From: Frigoribacterium faeni
GTDB lineage: Bacteria; Actinomycetota; Actinomycetes; Actinomycetales; Microbacteriaceae
Assembly: GCF_011761235.1 (NCBI RefSeq)
Contig: NZ_JAAOYW010000003.1
Location: 186,001-250,000 of the forward strand
Direction of reading: 5' to 3'
DNA length: 64,000 bases
Within the stretch, counting starts at the first letter, position 1; each line of letters opens with the position of its first letter. The position numbers and the translations under genes were made by a program. The notes under the pieces are model-generated. The model was not told the origin of the DNA. It saw only the letters and a list, made by a program, of their open reading frames with translations, and did not search any database. Of this stretch, positions 9,611-18,698 are shown one piece after another.

Positions 9611-10402
9611 ATGGGATTCCTCGACAGGCTCCTCGGACGAGACGACGACCAGCAGGGCCGGCAGCAGGGCCAGGCACCTCAGCAGGGCCAGGCACCGCAG
9701 TACGGCCAGGCACCCCAGTACGGCCAGGCACCCCAGTACGGCCAGGCGCCGCAGCAGGGCGGGCCGCAGGCCGGCCGCAGCGACGACGAGATCGCGGTCG
9801 AGCGCTACCGCTACCTGCTGCGCACCGCCCCGCCCGAGACGATCGAGCAGGTGCACGCCGAGGCCTTCGCCACGCTGACGCTCGAGCAGCGCCGCCAGGT
9901 GTTCGACGAGCTCAGCCGCCAGTCGCCCCAGGGCGAGCAGCCGCGCGGCGACGACGCGGGCTCGCTGGCCCAGGCGGCGACCCGGTCCGAGCTGCGCCGT
10001 CCCGGCACGCTCGAGCAGACCCTCGGAGGCGGGGCGCCGGGCGCGCAGGGTGCCGGCGGCCAGGTGCCCGGTCGCCAGGGCGGTCTCGGCATGGGCTCGA
10101 TCATCGGCGGGTCGCTGCTCGGCACCGTCGCCGGCTACGTCATCGGCTCGGCCCTGGTCAGCTCGTTCCTGCCCGACGGGGGCGACGCGACGGCCGACGG
10201 CGGCGACGCGGGAGCGGACGGCGACGCGGGAGCGGACGGCGGCGCCGACGCCGGCGCCGACGCGGGCTCGGACCCGCAGCTGGCGGGCGACGCCACCGCG
10301 GGCGACCCGGGAGCCGCGGGCGACTTCGGGGGCGGGGACTTCGGCGGCGGCTTCGGCGGCGGGGACTTCGGCGGCGGCGACTTCGGTGACTTCGACATCT
10401 GA
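9611..10402 (+). CDS. Low-complexity Gln/Gly-rich protein with a central membrane segment, unknown function
   Basis: The 263-residue protein begins MGFLDRLLGRDDDQQGRQ. Residues 19-48 are five tandem hexapeptides (QGQAPQ twice, YGQAPQ three times). Next is a helical domain (DEIAVERYRYLLRTAPPETIEQVHAEAFATLTLEQRRQVFDEL as two helices), then a Gly-rich hydrophobic segment (GSIIGGSLLGTVAGYVIGSALVSSFL), an Ala/Asp/Gly repeat, and a C-terminal run of DFGGG repeats. The middle helical domain resembles small domains found in similar actinobacterial proteins, but I cannot name it. TACTGT at about 9566 may be the -10. The ATG follows GAAGGGACGG. Confidence 0.7.
   Translation: MGFLDRLLGRDDDQQGRQQGQAPQQGQAPQYGQAPQYGQAPQYGQAPQQGGPQAGRSDDEIAVERYRYLLRTAPPETIEQVHAEAFATLTLEQRRQVFDELSRQSPQGEQPRGDDAGSLAQAATRSELRRPGTLEQTLGGGAPGAQGAGGQVPGRQGGLGMGSIIGGSLLGTVAGYVIGSALVSSFLPDGGDATADGGDAGADGDAGADGGADAGADAGSDPQLAGDATAGDPGAAGDFGGGDFGGGFGGGDFGGGDFGDFDI
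9665..9754 (+). repeat. Five tandem 18-bp units encoding QGQAPQ/YGQAPQ
   Basis: Units start at 9665, 9683, 9701, 9719 and 9737 and differ mainly at the first codon (CAG or TAC) and at third positions. Two adjacent TAC units are identical, consistent with slippage expansion. Confidence 0.85.
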
Positions 10403-10465
10403 CGAGGACTACCGTCGACCGTCCGCACCCCCGACGACACCGTCGACGACCGTCTGAGGAGACGC

Positions 10466-11494
10466 ATGAGCAAGCTCGACCCCACCACCTCCCGCATCGC
10501 CGTCGTCACCGGAGGCAGCGCAGGCCTCGGCCGGGCCGTCGTGCGCGAGCTCGCCGACCGGGGCTGGGACGTCGCGGTGCTCGCCCGGGGCCAGGAGGGC
10601 GTCGACGGCGCCGTGGCCGACGTCGTGGCGGCGGGCCGCCGCGGCCTGGGCGTGCCCACGGACGTGGCCGACCGCGAGCAGGTCGAGGCGGCGGCGACGC
10701 GCGTCGAGGCCGAGCTGGGCGACATCGGCCTCTGGGTCAACTGCGCCATGGTCGGCGTCTTCGGCGAGTTCCTCGAGACGGACCCCGACGACTTCGAGCG
10801 GGCGACCCAGGTCAACTACTTCGGCTTCGTCAACGGCACGCGGGCGGCGCTGTCGCGCATGACGCCGCGCGACAAGGGGCACGTCATCCAGGTCGGCTCG
10901 GCCCTCGCCCACCGGGGCATCCCGCTGCAGGCCGCCTACTGCGCCTCGAAGCACGCGGTGCAGGGCTTCACCGAGTCGGTCACCACCGAGCTCATCCACA
11001 ACAAGAGCGGCGTCGTCATCTCGACGGTCGACATGCCGGCGCTCAACACGATCCAGTTCAACTGGGTGCGGTCGCGCCTGCCCGAGCACCCCAAGCCGGT
11101 GCCGCCGATCTTCCAGCCCGAGGTGGGCGCCCGCGCGATCGCCGACGTGGCCGACAAGCCGCGTCGTCGGTCGTGGATCGGCGAGCCCACCGTCATGACC
11201 GTGCTCGGCAACCGCTTCGTCGCGAACTGGCTCGACGTCTACCTCGCGAAGAGTGGCTACAGCGGACAGCAGGCCCCCGAGAAGTCCGAGCCCATGTGGC
11301 CGGACAACCTCTACGCCCCGGTCGCGGGCGACCACGGCGCGCACGGCATCTTCGACGACCAGGCCCGCTCGACGAGCCCGCAGGTCTGGTACACCCGCAA
11401 CCGGGGCGTCAGCTACGCCGTCGCGGCCGCGGGCGTTCTCGGGGCGGGCGCCGCGGTGGTGCGCGCCGTGGCCGGCCGCTCGCGCCGACCGTGA
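10466..11494 (+). CDS. SDR-family oxidoreductase with C-terminal extension
   Basis: The 342-residue protein starts at ATG 10466 with GAGGAGA upstream. It has the Rossmann glycine motif TGGSAGLG, the NCAM(V) segment in place of NNAG, and the catalytic YCASK. An SDR core of about 250 residues is followed by an extra 90 residues ending in a hydrophobic stretch ([24 protein letters not shown]), probably a C-terminal membrane anchor. It is first in a three-gene operon with an FAD oxidoreductase (GTGA overlap) and an SRPBCC protein. The substrate is unknown; a lipid or terpenoid-like substrate is plausible from the partners and the anchor. Confidence 0.85.
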   Translation: MSKLDPTTSRIAVVTGGSAGLGRAVVRELADRGWDVAVLARGQEGVDGAVADVVAAGRRGLGVPTDVADREQVEAAATRVEAELGDIGLWVNCAMVGVFGEFLETDPDDFERATQVNYFGFVNGTRAALSRMTPRDKGHVIQVGSALAHRGIPLQAAYCASKHAVQGFTESVTTELIHNKSGVVISTVDMPALNTIQFNWVRSRLPEHPKPVPPIFQPEVGARAIADVADKPRRRSWIGEPTVMTVLGNRFVANWLDVYLAKSGYSGQQAPEKSEPMWPDNLYAPVAGDHGAHGIFDDQARSTSPQVWYTRNRGVSYAVAAAGVLGAGAAVVRAVAGRSRRP

Positions 11495-12957
11495 CGACCC
11501 CGTTCGACGCCGTCGTCGTCGGCGCGGGGCCGAACGGCCTCTCGGCGGCGGTCGTGCTCGCCCGGGCGGGGCTGCGCGTGCAGCTGCTCGAGCGGGCCGA
11601 CACCGTCGGCGGCGGCACGCGGACGTCCGAGCTGACCCTGCCGGGGTTCCGGCACGACATCTGCTCGGCCGTGCACCCGATGGCGATGGCGTCGGGGTTC
11701 TTCCGGCGCTGGGGCCTGCAGCAGCGGGTCGAGATGATCGTGCCCGAGGTGTCGTACGGGCACCCGCTCGACGGCGGCGCCGCGGGCGTCGCCTACCGCG
11801 ACCTCGAGCGCACGGCGGACGGCCTCGGCGCCGACGGCGCGACCTGGCGCCGCATGTTCTCGCGCCTGGTCGACCTCGAGGACGAGCTCTCGCAGTTCAC
11901 GCTCTCGTCGATCCTGCAGGTGCCCCGGCACCTCGGCACGACGATCGAGTTCGGCCTGCGGATCCTGCACCAGGGCGGTCCGTGGTGGGACGCCGGCCTC
12001 CGCACCGCCGAGGCGCAGGCCCTGCTCGCGGGCGTGATGGCCCACGCCATCCGGCCGATGCCGAGCCTCAGCGCGTCGGCTGCCGGCCTCGCCCTCGCCG
12101 TCCACGGCCACGGCTACGGCTGGGCCGTGCCCCGCGGCGGCAGCCAGGCCATCGCGGACGCCCTCGCCGACGACCTGCTGGCCCACGGGGGAGTCATCGA
12201 GACCGGCGTCGAGGTCACGAGCCTGCGGCAGCTCGAGGCTCCCGTGCGGCTGCTCGACGTCACGCCGAGGCAGCTGGTCGCCATGGCCGGCGACGAGATG
12301 CCCGCCGGGTACCGTCGCCGACTGGAGCGGTTCCGCTACGGGAGAGGCGCCTCCAAGGTGGACTTCGCCCTGAGCGGCCCCGTGCCCTGGCAGGCCGAGG
12401 AGCTGCGGCGCACGCCGACGGTGCACCTCGGCGGCGACCGGGCCGCCATCGCCCGCGCCGAGCACGACGTCGCCCGCGGCGTGCACCCCGACGAGCCGTT
12501 CGTGCTCGCCGTCCAGGCCGGGGTCGTCGACGACACGCGCGCCCCGGCCGGGCAGCAGGCCCTCTGGACCTACGCGCACGTGCCGAACGGCAGCACCGTC
12601 GACATGACCGAGGCGATCACCCGGCAGATCGAGCGCTTCGCCCCCGGGTTCCGCGACCTAGTGCTCGACTCGACGGCGCACACCGCGTCGGACCTCGAGC
12701 GGCACGACCCCAACTACGTCGGCGGCGACATCGCCTCGGGCGCCCCGACGATGCGCCAGCTGATCGCGCGCCCCGTCGTGTCGACCGACCCGTGGCGCAC
12801 GCCGATCGCGGGCACCTACCTGGCGTCGTCGTCCGTGCCCCCGGGGCCGTCGGTGCACGGCATGGGAGGCGCGTACGCCGCCCGCAGCGCGCTGAGGCAC
12901 GAGTTCGGCATCGAGCACCTGCCCCGCCTGGGGCCCGACGAGGGGACACGACCGTGA
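11491..12957 (+). CDS. Phytoene-desaturase-like FAD/NAD(P)-dependent oxidoreductase
   Basis: The 488-residue protein starts at GTG 11491, overlapping the SDR stop by 4 nt. The dinucleotide-binding motif [20 protein letters not shown] is followed by [14 protein letters not shown], and the C-terminal FAD motif is [18 protein letters not shown]. This matches the CrtI/PYROXD2-like superfamily rather than a true carotenoid desaturase cluster, since no crtB or crtE is near. It probably oxidises a hydrophobic substrate. It ends in a GTGA overlap with the SRPBCC gene, so the three proteins should be made together. Confidence 0.85.
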   Translation: MTTPFDAVVVGAGPNGLSAAVVLARAGLRVQLLERADTVGGGTRTSELTLPGFRHDICSAVHPMAMASGFFRRWGLQQRVEMIVPEVSYGHPLDGGAAGVAYRDLERTADGLGADGATWRRMFSRLVDLEDELSQFTLSSILQVPRHLGTTIEFGLRILHQGGPWWDAGLRTAEAQALLAGVMAHAIRPMPSLSASAAGLALAVHGHGYGWAVPRGGSQAIADALADDLLAHGGVIETGVEVTSLRQLEAPVRLLDVTPRQLVAMAGDEMPAGYRRRLERFRYGRGASKVDFALSGPVPWQAEELRRTPTVHLGGDRAAIARAEHDVARGVHPDEPFVLAVQAGVVDDTRAPAGQQALWTYAHVPNGSTVDMTEAITRQIERFAPGFRDLVLDSTAHTASDLERHDPNYVGGDIASGAPTMRQLIARPVVSTDPWRTPIAGTYLASSSVPPGPSVHGMGGAYAARSALRHEFGIEHLPRLGPDEGTRP

Positions 12958-13409
12958 GCCGCGACCAGCTGTTCGTCGAGGCCTCGCCGGCCGAGGTGTT
13001 CGACGTGCTCGCCGACGGCTGGCTGTTCGCCAGCTGGGTGGTGGGCGCCTCGCGCATCCGCGACGTCGAGACCACCTGGCCCGCGGTGGGCGCGCGCATC
13101 CACCACTCGTTCGGCATCTGGCCGTTCGTCATCGACGACACGACGAGCGTGCTCGAGTGGCACCCGTCGCGCCGTGCCGTGTTCCGTGCCCGCGGCTGGC
13201 CCTTCGGCGAGGCCCGCGTCGCGATCACGGTGCACGACCGCGCCGGCGGCTGCCTCGTCGTCATGGAGGAGGAGGCGGTGACCGGGCCGGGCGCGCTCGT
13301 GCCCGACGTCCTGCTCGACCCGCCGCTCGGCGTCCGCAACCGCGAGGCGCTGCGGCGGCTGGCGTGGATGGCCGAGGGGCGGACGCGCGACCGGTCCGGC
13401 CCGAGCTGA
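12954..13409 (+). CDS. SRPBCC (START-like) family protein
   Basis: The 151-residue protein starts at GTG 12954. It has the N-terminal strand-helix pattern [21 protein letters not shown], a central beta-sheet with hydrophobic cavity residues (WHPSRRAVFRARGWPFGEARVAIT split over two strands), and the C-terminal long helix (LGVRNREALRRLAWMAEG). START-like proteins bind hydrophobic ligands or act as cyclases or aromatases. Third gene of the SDR-FAD-SRPBCC operon; a ligand-binding role for the same substrate is inferred. It is convergent with the serine hydrolase gene. Confidence 0.8.
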   Translation: MSRDQLFVEASPAEVFDVLADGWLFASWVVGASRIRDVETTWPAVGARIHHSFGIWPFVIDDTTSVLEWHPSRRAVFRARGWPFGEARVAITVHDRAGGCLVVMEEEAVTGPGALVPDVLLDPPLGVRNREALRRLAWMAEGRTRDRSGPS

Positions 13410-13452
13410 CCCGCGCCTCCTGCGTGGCCCGGCGACCCGGCGAGGACGCCCG

Positions 13453-14853
13453 TCAGAGCGGAGCGGACTCGCCGTCGACCGGGGCCCGCAGCTGACGCAG
13501 CAGCGGCGCGTGCAGCGGGACCGTCTGCCAGCGGACGTCGGCCGAGCCGGCGTCGAGCACGAGGTGCAGGCGGTGCGGCGTCTCGACGAAGACCACGTCG
13601 ACGTGCAGCGCCCCGCCGCGTCGCCCGGCGGTCACGGCCAGGGCGCCCGTGACGGCCCACGCCCCGAGCACGAGCTCGGCGTCGAGCACGTGCTCGCCCT
13701 CGTGCAGGCGGACGCGCCACGACGAGCCGGCGTCGACGAGCTCGACGGCGGTCACGCTGGGCTGCTCGCTCGCCGACGTGGGCACGAAGGAGGCGGGCCG
13801 CAGCTCGGCCGCGCCGGTCTCGTCGTCGAGCGGCGCCAGCCCCAGCGCGGCCGTGCGGCGGGCCAGGGCCTCGTCGGCGGCAGGGTCGCCCGGGCCCTCG
13901 AAGGCCGGCAGCAGGTGCCGCCAGGCGAGATCGAGCACGGCCTGCATGTCGACGCTCTGGCCGGTGAGGGCGACCACGACGTCGTGCTCGGGCAGCACGA
14001 CGCAGAACTGGCCGTAGGCGCCGTCGCCGCGGTAGCCGTGCCGGGCCTGCCAGAACTGGAACCCGTAGCCCTGGCTCCAGTCCGGGTTCGGCTCGTCCGG
14101 GTTCGCGACCTGCACCCGGGTCGCCTCGTCGACGTAGGAGGCGGGCAGCAGCCGGCGGCCCTGCCACACGCCGCGCCGCAGCCACAGCTGGCCGAGCAGG
14201 GCGATCGCCTCGGTCTGCGCGTGCAGCCCGCTGAAGCCGATCTCGCGACCGCTGTCGTCGCGCTGCCAGCTGGCCTGGCCGATGCCCAGCGGCTCGAAGA
14301 GGCGCGGTCGGAGGTACTCGGTGAGCGAGACGCCGGAGGCGCGCTGCACGATCGCGGCCACGGCGTAGGTGCAGGGCTGGTTGTACGCGAAGACGCTGCC
14401 GGGGTCGGCCTCGGGCGGGGTGAGGAGGAAGCCGCGGACCAGGTCGGTCGGGTCGGCCTGCAGGGCGCGGTCGAGCGTCTCGGCCTCGTGCCCGCTCGCC
14501 ATGGCCAGCACGTCGCGCACCCGCATCGACCGGCTGCGCGGGTCGGTCACGTCGGCGTCGAGCTCGGGGAAGTGGCTGAGCACCGTGTCGTCGAGGCCGA
14601 GCAGCCCCTCGTCGACGGCGAGGGCGGCGGCGGTCGACGTGAAGCTCTTGCTGAGCGAGTAGAGCAGGTGCACGCGGTCGGCCGTGTACGGCGCCCACCA
14701 GCCCTGCGCGACGACGGAGCCGTGGCGCACGAGCACCAGGCTGTGCGGCTCGACGCCCGGCGTGGACTCGAGGCCGTCGAGGAACGCCTCGACGCCGCGG
14801 GCGTCCACGCCCTCGGCGGACGGCGTGCTGGTGGGCAGAGCGGCGATGGTCAT
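13453..14853 (-). CDS. Beta-lactamase-family (class C-like) serine hydrolase
   Basis: The 466-residue protein begins MTIAALPTSTPSAEGVDARG. The active-site SxxK is SLSK (Ser66, Lys69) in VHLLYSLSKSFTSTAAALAV. The second motif is the FAYNQPCTYAVAAIVQ region, and GYGFQFWQARHGYRGDGAYGQ follows in two parts. A C-terminal beta-rich domain of about 130 residues extends it beyond the core. No signal peptide is seen, so it is probably a cytoplasmic esterase or transpeptidase relative rather than a resistance enzyme. A TAGCCT hexamer 7 nt before the ATG suggests leaderless transcription. Confidence 0.85.
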   Translation of the reverse strand: MTIAALPTSTPSAEGVDARGVEAFLDGLESTPGVEPHSLVLVRHGSVVAQGWWAPYTADRVHLLYSLSKSFTSTAAALAVDEGLLGLDDTVLSHFPELDADVTDPRSRSMRVRDVLAMASGHEAETLDRALQADPTDLVRGFLLTPPEADPGSVFAYNQPCTYAVAAIVQRASGVSLTEYLRPRLFEPLGIGQASWQRDDSGREIGFSGLHAQTEAIALLGQLWLRRGVWQGRRLLPASYVDEATRVQVANPDEPNPDWSQGYGFQFWQARHGYRGDGAYGQFCVVLPEHDVVVALTGQSVDMQAVLDLAWRHLLPAFEGPGDPAADEALARRTAALGLAPLDDETGAAELRPASFVPTSASEQPSVTAVELVDAGSSWRVRLHEGEHVLDAELVLGAWAVTGALAVTAGRRGGALHVDVVFVETPHRLHLVLDAGSADVRWQTVPLHAPLLRQLRAPVDGESAPL

Positions 14854-14860
14854 GCGCCCG

Positions 14861-14866
14861 AGGCTA
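14861..14866 (-). promoter_or_regulatory. Leaderless-type -10 (TAGCCT) for the serine hydrolase gene
   Basis: On the minus strand TAGCCT is followed by 7 nt and then ATG 14853; there is no ribosome site in between. Confidence 0.45.
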
Positions 14867-14877
14867 GCGCCCGCCGG

Positions 14878-14931
14878 CGACCCGCGGGCCGGCGGAGATC
14901 CCCGGCCCGCCGCCGACCCGCGGGCCGGCGG
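14878..14931. terminator. GC-rich hairpin and duplicated 18-mer after the acyl-CoA synthetase gene
   Basis: CGACCCGCGGGCCGGCGG is repeated exactly at 14878-14895 and 14914-14931. Between and across the copies, CCGGCCCGC and GCGGGCCGG form a 9-bp perfect stem with a 9-nt loop. It lies just past the stop of the synthetase gene and before the serine hydrolase gene, both on the minus strand, so a termination role is likely. There is no T-run. Confidence 0.45.
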
Positions 14932-14940
14932 CGACCGGCG

Positions 14941-16623
14941 TCAGCGGTCGGCGAGCTCGTCGCGCACCTTGCGGCGCAGCACCTTGCCGATCAGCGACTT
15001 CGGCAGCTCGTCGACGACGACGATGCGGCGGGGCACCTTGTACGGGGTGAGGTGCTGGCGGGCGAAGGCCCGCAGGGCCTGCACGTCGACCTCGGCGCCG
15101 GGCTGCAGCACGATCGCGGCCGCGACCTGCTCGCCGCCGGGGGAGGGGAGGCCGACCGCCGCGGCCTCGGCGACCCCCTCGTGACGCAGCAGGACCTCTT
15201 CGACCTCGGACGGGCTCACGTTGAAGCCGCCCGTGATGATCAGCTCTTTGATGCGGTCGACGATGCGGACGAAGCCGTCGGGGTCGATCGTGACGATGTC
15301 GCCGGTGCGGAACCAGTCGCCGTCGACGAAGACCTCGCTCGACTCCTGCGGCTTGCGCCAGTAGCCGCTGAAGACCTGGGGCCCGCGCACGATGAGCTCG
15401 CCGCTCTCGCCCGCGGGCACGTCGACGGTGGGGTTCTCGGGGTCGACCACGCGCACCTCGGTGCTCGACAGGGGCAGGCCCACCGTGCCGGCACGGCGGG
15501 TCGGGCCGACCGGGTTCGCCATGAGCACCGGCGAGCACTCGGAGAGCCCGTAGCCCTCGACGAGCCAGCCGCCCGACTGCTCCTCCCAGGGCTCGACGAC
15601 CTCGGCCGAGAGCGGCATGGCGCCCGAGATGGCCACCTCGACGCCCTTGAGCGAGACGCCCGCGTCGTCGGCCGCCTTGCGCAGGCGCGTGTAGATCGGC
15701 GGCACGGCCGGCAGGAAGGTCGGCGGGCGCTTCTTCATCACCTTGAGCACGAGGGCCGGGTCGAAGGCCGGGAACAGCACGAGGCGTGCGCCCATGCTCA
15801 TCGCGAAGGTGAGGCAGAGGGTCAGCCCGTAGGCGTGGAACATCGGCAGCACCGCGTAGACCGTGCAGTCGCCGCGCGTGATGGTGGGCACCCAGGCCCG
15901 CGACTGCGCCGCGTTCGAGAGCAGGTTCGCGTGGGTGAGCTGGGCGCCCTTGGGCGTGCCCGTCGTGCCGCTCGTGTACTGGATGACCGCGAGGTCGGTC
16001 GTCGCCGGGCGGGGGTGGCGGGCCTTGATGCGCGACGAGCCGACGATCTTCTGCCACGGGACGGTGCCGCGGACGCTCGTCGTCAGCCGGTCGCGGGACG
16101 CCCGCGCCTTCTTGATCGGCAGGCGCAGCGCGGCCCGGGTGGCGAAGGGCATGCCCCGGGTGACGTCGATCGAGACGATCGAGTCGACGGCGACGTCGGA
16201 GGGGAAGTCCTGCACGGTCTCGACGACCTTGTCCCACACGATCGCGACCTTCGCGCCGTGGTCCTCGAACTGGTGGCGGAGCTCGCGCGGCGTGTAGAGG
16301 GGGTTGTGCTCGACGACGATCGCGCCGAGGCGCAGGACCGCGTAGAACGCGACGACGTGCTGCGGGCTGTTCGGCAGCACGAGGGCGACCGTGTCGCCGT
16401 GCCGGACGCCGAGCGCGCGCAGGCCCTCGGCGGCGCGCGACACCTGGTCGACGAGCTCGGAGTACGTGGTCGTCGCGCCGAAGAACTCGAGGGCGACCGT
16501 CTTCGGGTACTCGGCGGCGGTGCCCTCGACGATGTCGAGGAGCGAGCCCGTGACGGGCTCGATGTCGTGGGGGACGCCGGGAGCGTAGGAGGCCAGCCAG
16601 GGACGAGCGGTGTCGATGGTCAC
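14941..16623 (-). CDS. fadD: Long-chain fatty acid-CoA ligase (AMP-binding), copy 1
   Basis: About 560 residues. I choose GTG 16623 (MTIDTARPWLASYAPGVPHD) because TAGAGT sits 7 nt upstream; a GTG three codons earlier would place the start inside the promoter spacer. Motifs are the P-loop YTSGTTGTPKGA, YGLSECSP, and GDWFRTGDIVTIDPDGFVRIVDRIKE (in two parts), with the C-terminal Lys in PKSLIGKVLRRKV. The enzyme adenylates fatty acids and forms acyl-CoA for degradation or lipid synthesis. A close paralogue lies at 20058-21761, sharing a 79-bp identical tract. Confidence 0.92.
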   Translation of the reverse strand: MTIDTARPWLASYAPGVPHDIEPVTGSLLDIVEGTAAEYPKTVALEFFGATTTYSELVDQVSRAAEGLRALGVRHGDTVALVLPNSPQHVVAFYAVLRLGAIVVEHNPLYTPRELRHQFEDHGAKVAIVWDKVVETVQDFPSDVAVDSIVSIDVTRGMPFATRAALRLPIKKARASRDRLTTSVRGTVPWQKIVGSSRIKARHPRPATTDLAVIQYTSGTTGTPKGAQLTHANLLSNAAQSRAWVPTITRGDCTVYAVLPMFHAYGLTLCLTFAMSMGARLVLFPAFDPALVLKVMKKRPPTFLPAVPPIYTRLRKAADDAGVSLKGVEVAISGAMPLSAEVVEPWEEQSGGWLVEGYGLSECSPVLMANPVGPTRRAGTVGLPLSSTEVRVVDPENPTVDVPAGESGELIVRGPQVFSGYWRKPQESSEVFVDGDWFRTGDIVTIDPDGFVRIVDRIKELIITGGFNVSPSEVEEVLLRHEGVAEAAAVGLPSPGGEQVAAAIVLQPGAEVDVQALRAFARQHLTPYKVPRRIVVVDELPKSLIGKVLRRKVRDELADR

Positions 16624-16630
16624 GCGGTCC

Positions 16631-16636
16631 ACTCTA
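16631..16636 (-). promoter_or_regulatory. Leaderless-type -10 (TAGAGT) that decides the fadD copy 1 start
   Basis: TAGAGT, then 7 nt, then GTG 16623 on the minus strand. The same TAGAGT spacing precedes orn and the 49134 gene. Confidence 0.5.
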
Positions 16637-16757
16637 GGCCGAGATGCGAACCCTCCGAGCGGGCTGTGCGCGGGTCGGCGGGTCCCGGCGTTCAGTGGAG
16701 CCGCGCTCCCGACAGCGCACCAGCGCCCGCACCGCGCGGGCAGGAGAGAGGAACACC

Positions 16758-17576
16758 GTGAGCAAGGTCTGGTTCATCACCGGCGCGTCGAAGGGCTTCG
16801 GCCGCGAGTGGGCCGAGGCGGCCCTGGAGCGAGGCGACAGCGTCGCCGGCACGGCCCGCAAGCTCGAGACCGTCGACGCCCTGGTCGAGCAGTACCCCGA
16901 CACCTTCCTGCCGCTGCAGCTCGACGTCACCGACCGCGCGGCCGACGTGGCCGCCGTGCAGCAGGCGGCCGAGCACTTCGGCCGGCTCGACGTCGTCGTC
17001 AACAACGCCGGCTACGGCCACTTCGGCATGGTCGAGGAGATCACCGAGGAGGAGGCCCGCGCCCAGCTCGAGACGAACCTGTTCGGCGCCCTCTGGGTCA
17101 CCCAGGCCGCGCTGCCGATCATGCGCGAGCAGGGCAGCGGCCACATCGTGCAGGTCTCGAGCATCGGCGGCATCAGCGCGTTCCCGACGGTCGGCATCTA
17201 CCACGCGTCGAAGTGGGCCCTCGAGGGCATCAGCCAGTCGCTCTCGCAGGAGGTCGCCGGCTTCGGCATCTCGGTCACCCTCGTCGAGCCCGGCGGCTTC
17301 TCGACCGACTGGTCGGGCCCCTCCGCGTCGCGCAGCGACGAGAACGAGGCCTACGCCGAGGTCCGCGAGGCCGCGTCGAAGCGCCCGTCGGCCGCCGACC
17401 CGGGCGACCCCACGGCCACCCGCACGGCCATCCTCAAGGTCGTCGACGCCGAGGAGCCGCCGCTGCGCGTCTTCTTCGGCAAGGCGCCGCTCGGCATCGC
17501 GAAGGCCGACTACGAGTCGCGTCTCGCGCTCTGGGACGAGTGGCAGCCCGTCGCCGAGGAGGCGCACGGCAACTGA
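16758..17576 (+). CDS. SDR-family oxidoreductase
   Basis: The 272-residue protein starts at GTG 16758, preceded by AGGAGAGAGGAAC. Motifs are TGASKGFG (cofactor), NNAGYGHFG, the catalytic Ser in QVSSIGG and YHASK. The length is that of a classical SDR (about 250) with a short extension. These proteins are NAD(P)H-dependent carbonyl or alcohol oxidoreductases of undetermined substrate. The gene is divergent from fadD copy 1 and followed by a hairpin at 17593-17638. Confidence 0.9.
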   Translation: MSKVWFITGASKGFGREWAEAALERGDSVAGTARKLETVDALVEQYPDTFLPLQLDVTDRAADVAAVQQAAEHFGRLDVVVNNAGYGHFGMVEEITEEEARAQLETNLFGALWVTQAALPIMREQGSGHIVQVSSIGGISAFPTVGIYHASKWALEGISQSLSQEVAGFGISVTLVEPGGFSTDWSGPSASRSDENEAYAEVREAASKRPSAADPGDPTATRTAILKVVDAEEPPLRVFFGKAPLGIAKADYESRLALWDEWQPVAEEAHGN

Positions 17577-17592
17577 CGCCTCCCTGCCCGCT

Positions 17593-17638
17593 GCACCCGC
17601 GCCTCCTCGTGTCGACACCGGCCGAGGAGGCGCGGTGC
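17593..17638. terminator. GCGCCTCCTCG/CGAGGAGGCGC hairpin terminator candidate
   Basis: GCGCCTCCTCG (17599-17609) pairs with CGAGGAGGCGC (17623-17633), and flanking GCACC and GGTGC extend the stem with one bulge. It follows the SDR stop (17576). No T-run. One of several hairpins in this window sharing the same 11-bp arm. Confidence 0.5.
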
Positions 17639-17737
17639 GTCCGGGCGGACCGGTCGCGCCGCCGTCGGCCACGGCCCCGGTCGCTCGACGTCGAGACGAC
17701 GCGGCAGGTCGGGGGCAGGCGCCCAGGCCGGGCGGCG

Positions 17738-17743
17738 CATGAT
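17738..17743 (+). promoter_or_regulatory. Leaderless-type -10 (CATGAT) for the MpaB-type gene
   Basis: CATGAT ends 6 nt before ATG 17750. The intervening CGGAGG touches the ATG and is too close to serve as a normal ribosome site. Confidence 0.4.
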
Positions 17744-17749
17744 CGGAGG

Positions 17750-18673
17750 ATGCCCGCCCTGACCGAGCCGCTCCGTGCCCGCCTGCAGTACACCTTCAAC
17801 GGCCAGTACACCGGCACGCCCGAGTGGGTCACCGACCTCGAGAAGGGCGACGACGAGGGGTTCTTCCTGCCGGGGTCGGCCGTCTGGGCCGTGCACGGCT
17901 CGATGTCGACCATCGCGGCGGGGGTCCGCGCGCTGCTCGTCCAGGCGCTGCACCCCGGGGCGCTCGCGGGGGTGCACGACCACTCACGGTTCCGCGAGGA
18001 CCCGCTCGGCCGCCTCGCCGGCACGATCCGCTGGATCTACACCGTCACCTACGGCAGCAAGGAGGCGGCGACCCGGGCCTCGCAGTGGGTCACCCGCCTG
18101 CACACCAAGGTGGTCGGCAGCTACGACGACCGCCACGGCGTCGCGCACGACTACGCCGCGAACGACCCCGAGCTGCTCAGCTGGGTGCACATGGCCTTCG
18201 CCGACTCGTTCCTCGCGGCGTACCAGCAGTGGGGACGGGGCGAGGTGCCCGGCGGCCCGGACGCGTACGTACGCGAGTGGGCGACGGCGGGCGAGCTGAT
18301 GGGCGTCGTCGACCCGCCGCGGTCGGTCGCCGAGATGCAGGACCAGTTGATGGACTTCGACCGTCGCGGCGTCCTCGAGCGCACGGCCCGGACCGAGGAG
18401 GTGGTGGGCTTCATCCGTCGACCGCCGCTGTTCCCGGTGCTGCGCGCCGGCTACCCCGTGCTCTTCAACGGCGCCGTCGGCACGCTGCAGCCCCGGTTCC
18501 GCGAGCTGCTCGGGCTGCGGGCCCCGCACGTCGGGCCGCTCGAGCTGCCGACCGCCGGCCCGGCGGGGGCGATGCTGCGGTCGATCGGCGGCGTGCTCGG
18601 CGACAAGCCCGTCGCCGAGGAGCACTCGCTCGCGCGGCTGGAGCGCCTCGGCTGGACGGCCGCCCGGGCCTGA
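17750..18673 (+). CDS. MpaB-type oxygenase / DUF2236 protein
   Basis: The 307-residue protein begins MPALTEPLRARLQYTFNGQYTG. The DUF2236 hallmarks are AVHGSMSTIAAGVRALLVQALHPGALAG in two stretches, the HDHSRFREDPLGRL region, and GTIRWIYTVTYGS with several conserved His that bind haem b in studied members (latex-clearing protein, MpaB). Function in this organism is unknown; an oxidative step on a hydrophobic compound is the family-level inference. It lies between an SDR and lepB, and flanking fadD copies suggest a lipid-metabolism neighbourhood. Confidence 0.85.
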   Translation: MPALTEPLRARLQYTFNGQYTGTPEWVTDLEKGDDEGFFLPGSAVWAVHGSMSTIAAGVRALLVQALHPGALAGVHDHSRFREDPLGRLAGTIRWIYTVTYGSKEAATRASQWVTRLHTKVVGSYDDRHGVAHDYAANDPELLSWVHMAFADSFLAAYQQWGRGEVPGGPDAYVREWATAGELMGVVDPPRSVAEMQDQLMDFDRRGVLERTARTEEVVGFIRRPPLFPVLRAGYPVLFNGAVGTLQPRFRELLGLRAPHVGPLELPTAGPAGAMLRSIGGVLGDKPVAEEHSLARLERLGWTAARA

Positions 18674-18686
18674 CCGGGGCGTGGGG

Positions 18687-18692
18687 CAGGAT
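18687..18692 (+). promoter_or_regulatory. Leaderless-type -10 (CAGGAT) for lepB
   Basis: CAGGAT ends 6 nt before GTG 18699, the same geometry as the 17750 gene just upstream; no ribosome site is present. Confidence 0.4.
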
Positions 18693-18698
18693 GGAGCG

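Noticed and set aside
11491-12957. True phytoene desaturase (CrtI) in a carotenoid cluster
   Set aside because: Neighbours are an SDR and an SRPBCC protein; there is no phytoene synthase, GGPP synthase or cyclase in the window.
13510-16761. A 1083-codon plus-strand frame across the serine hydrolase and fadD copy 1
   Set aside because: It is a shadow of two well-supported minus-strand genes; composition is His/Arg/Val-rich and matches no family.
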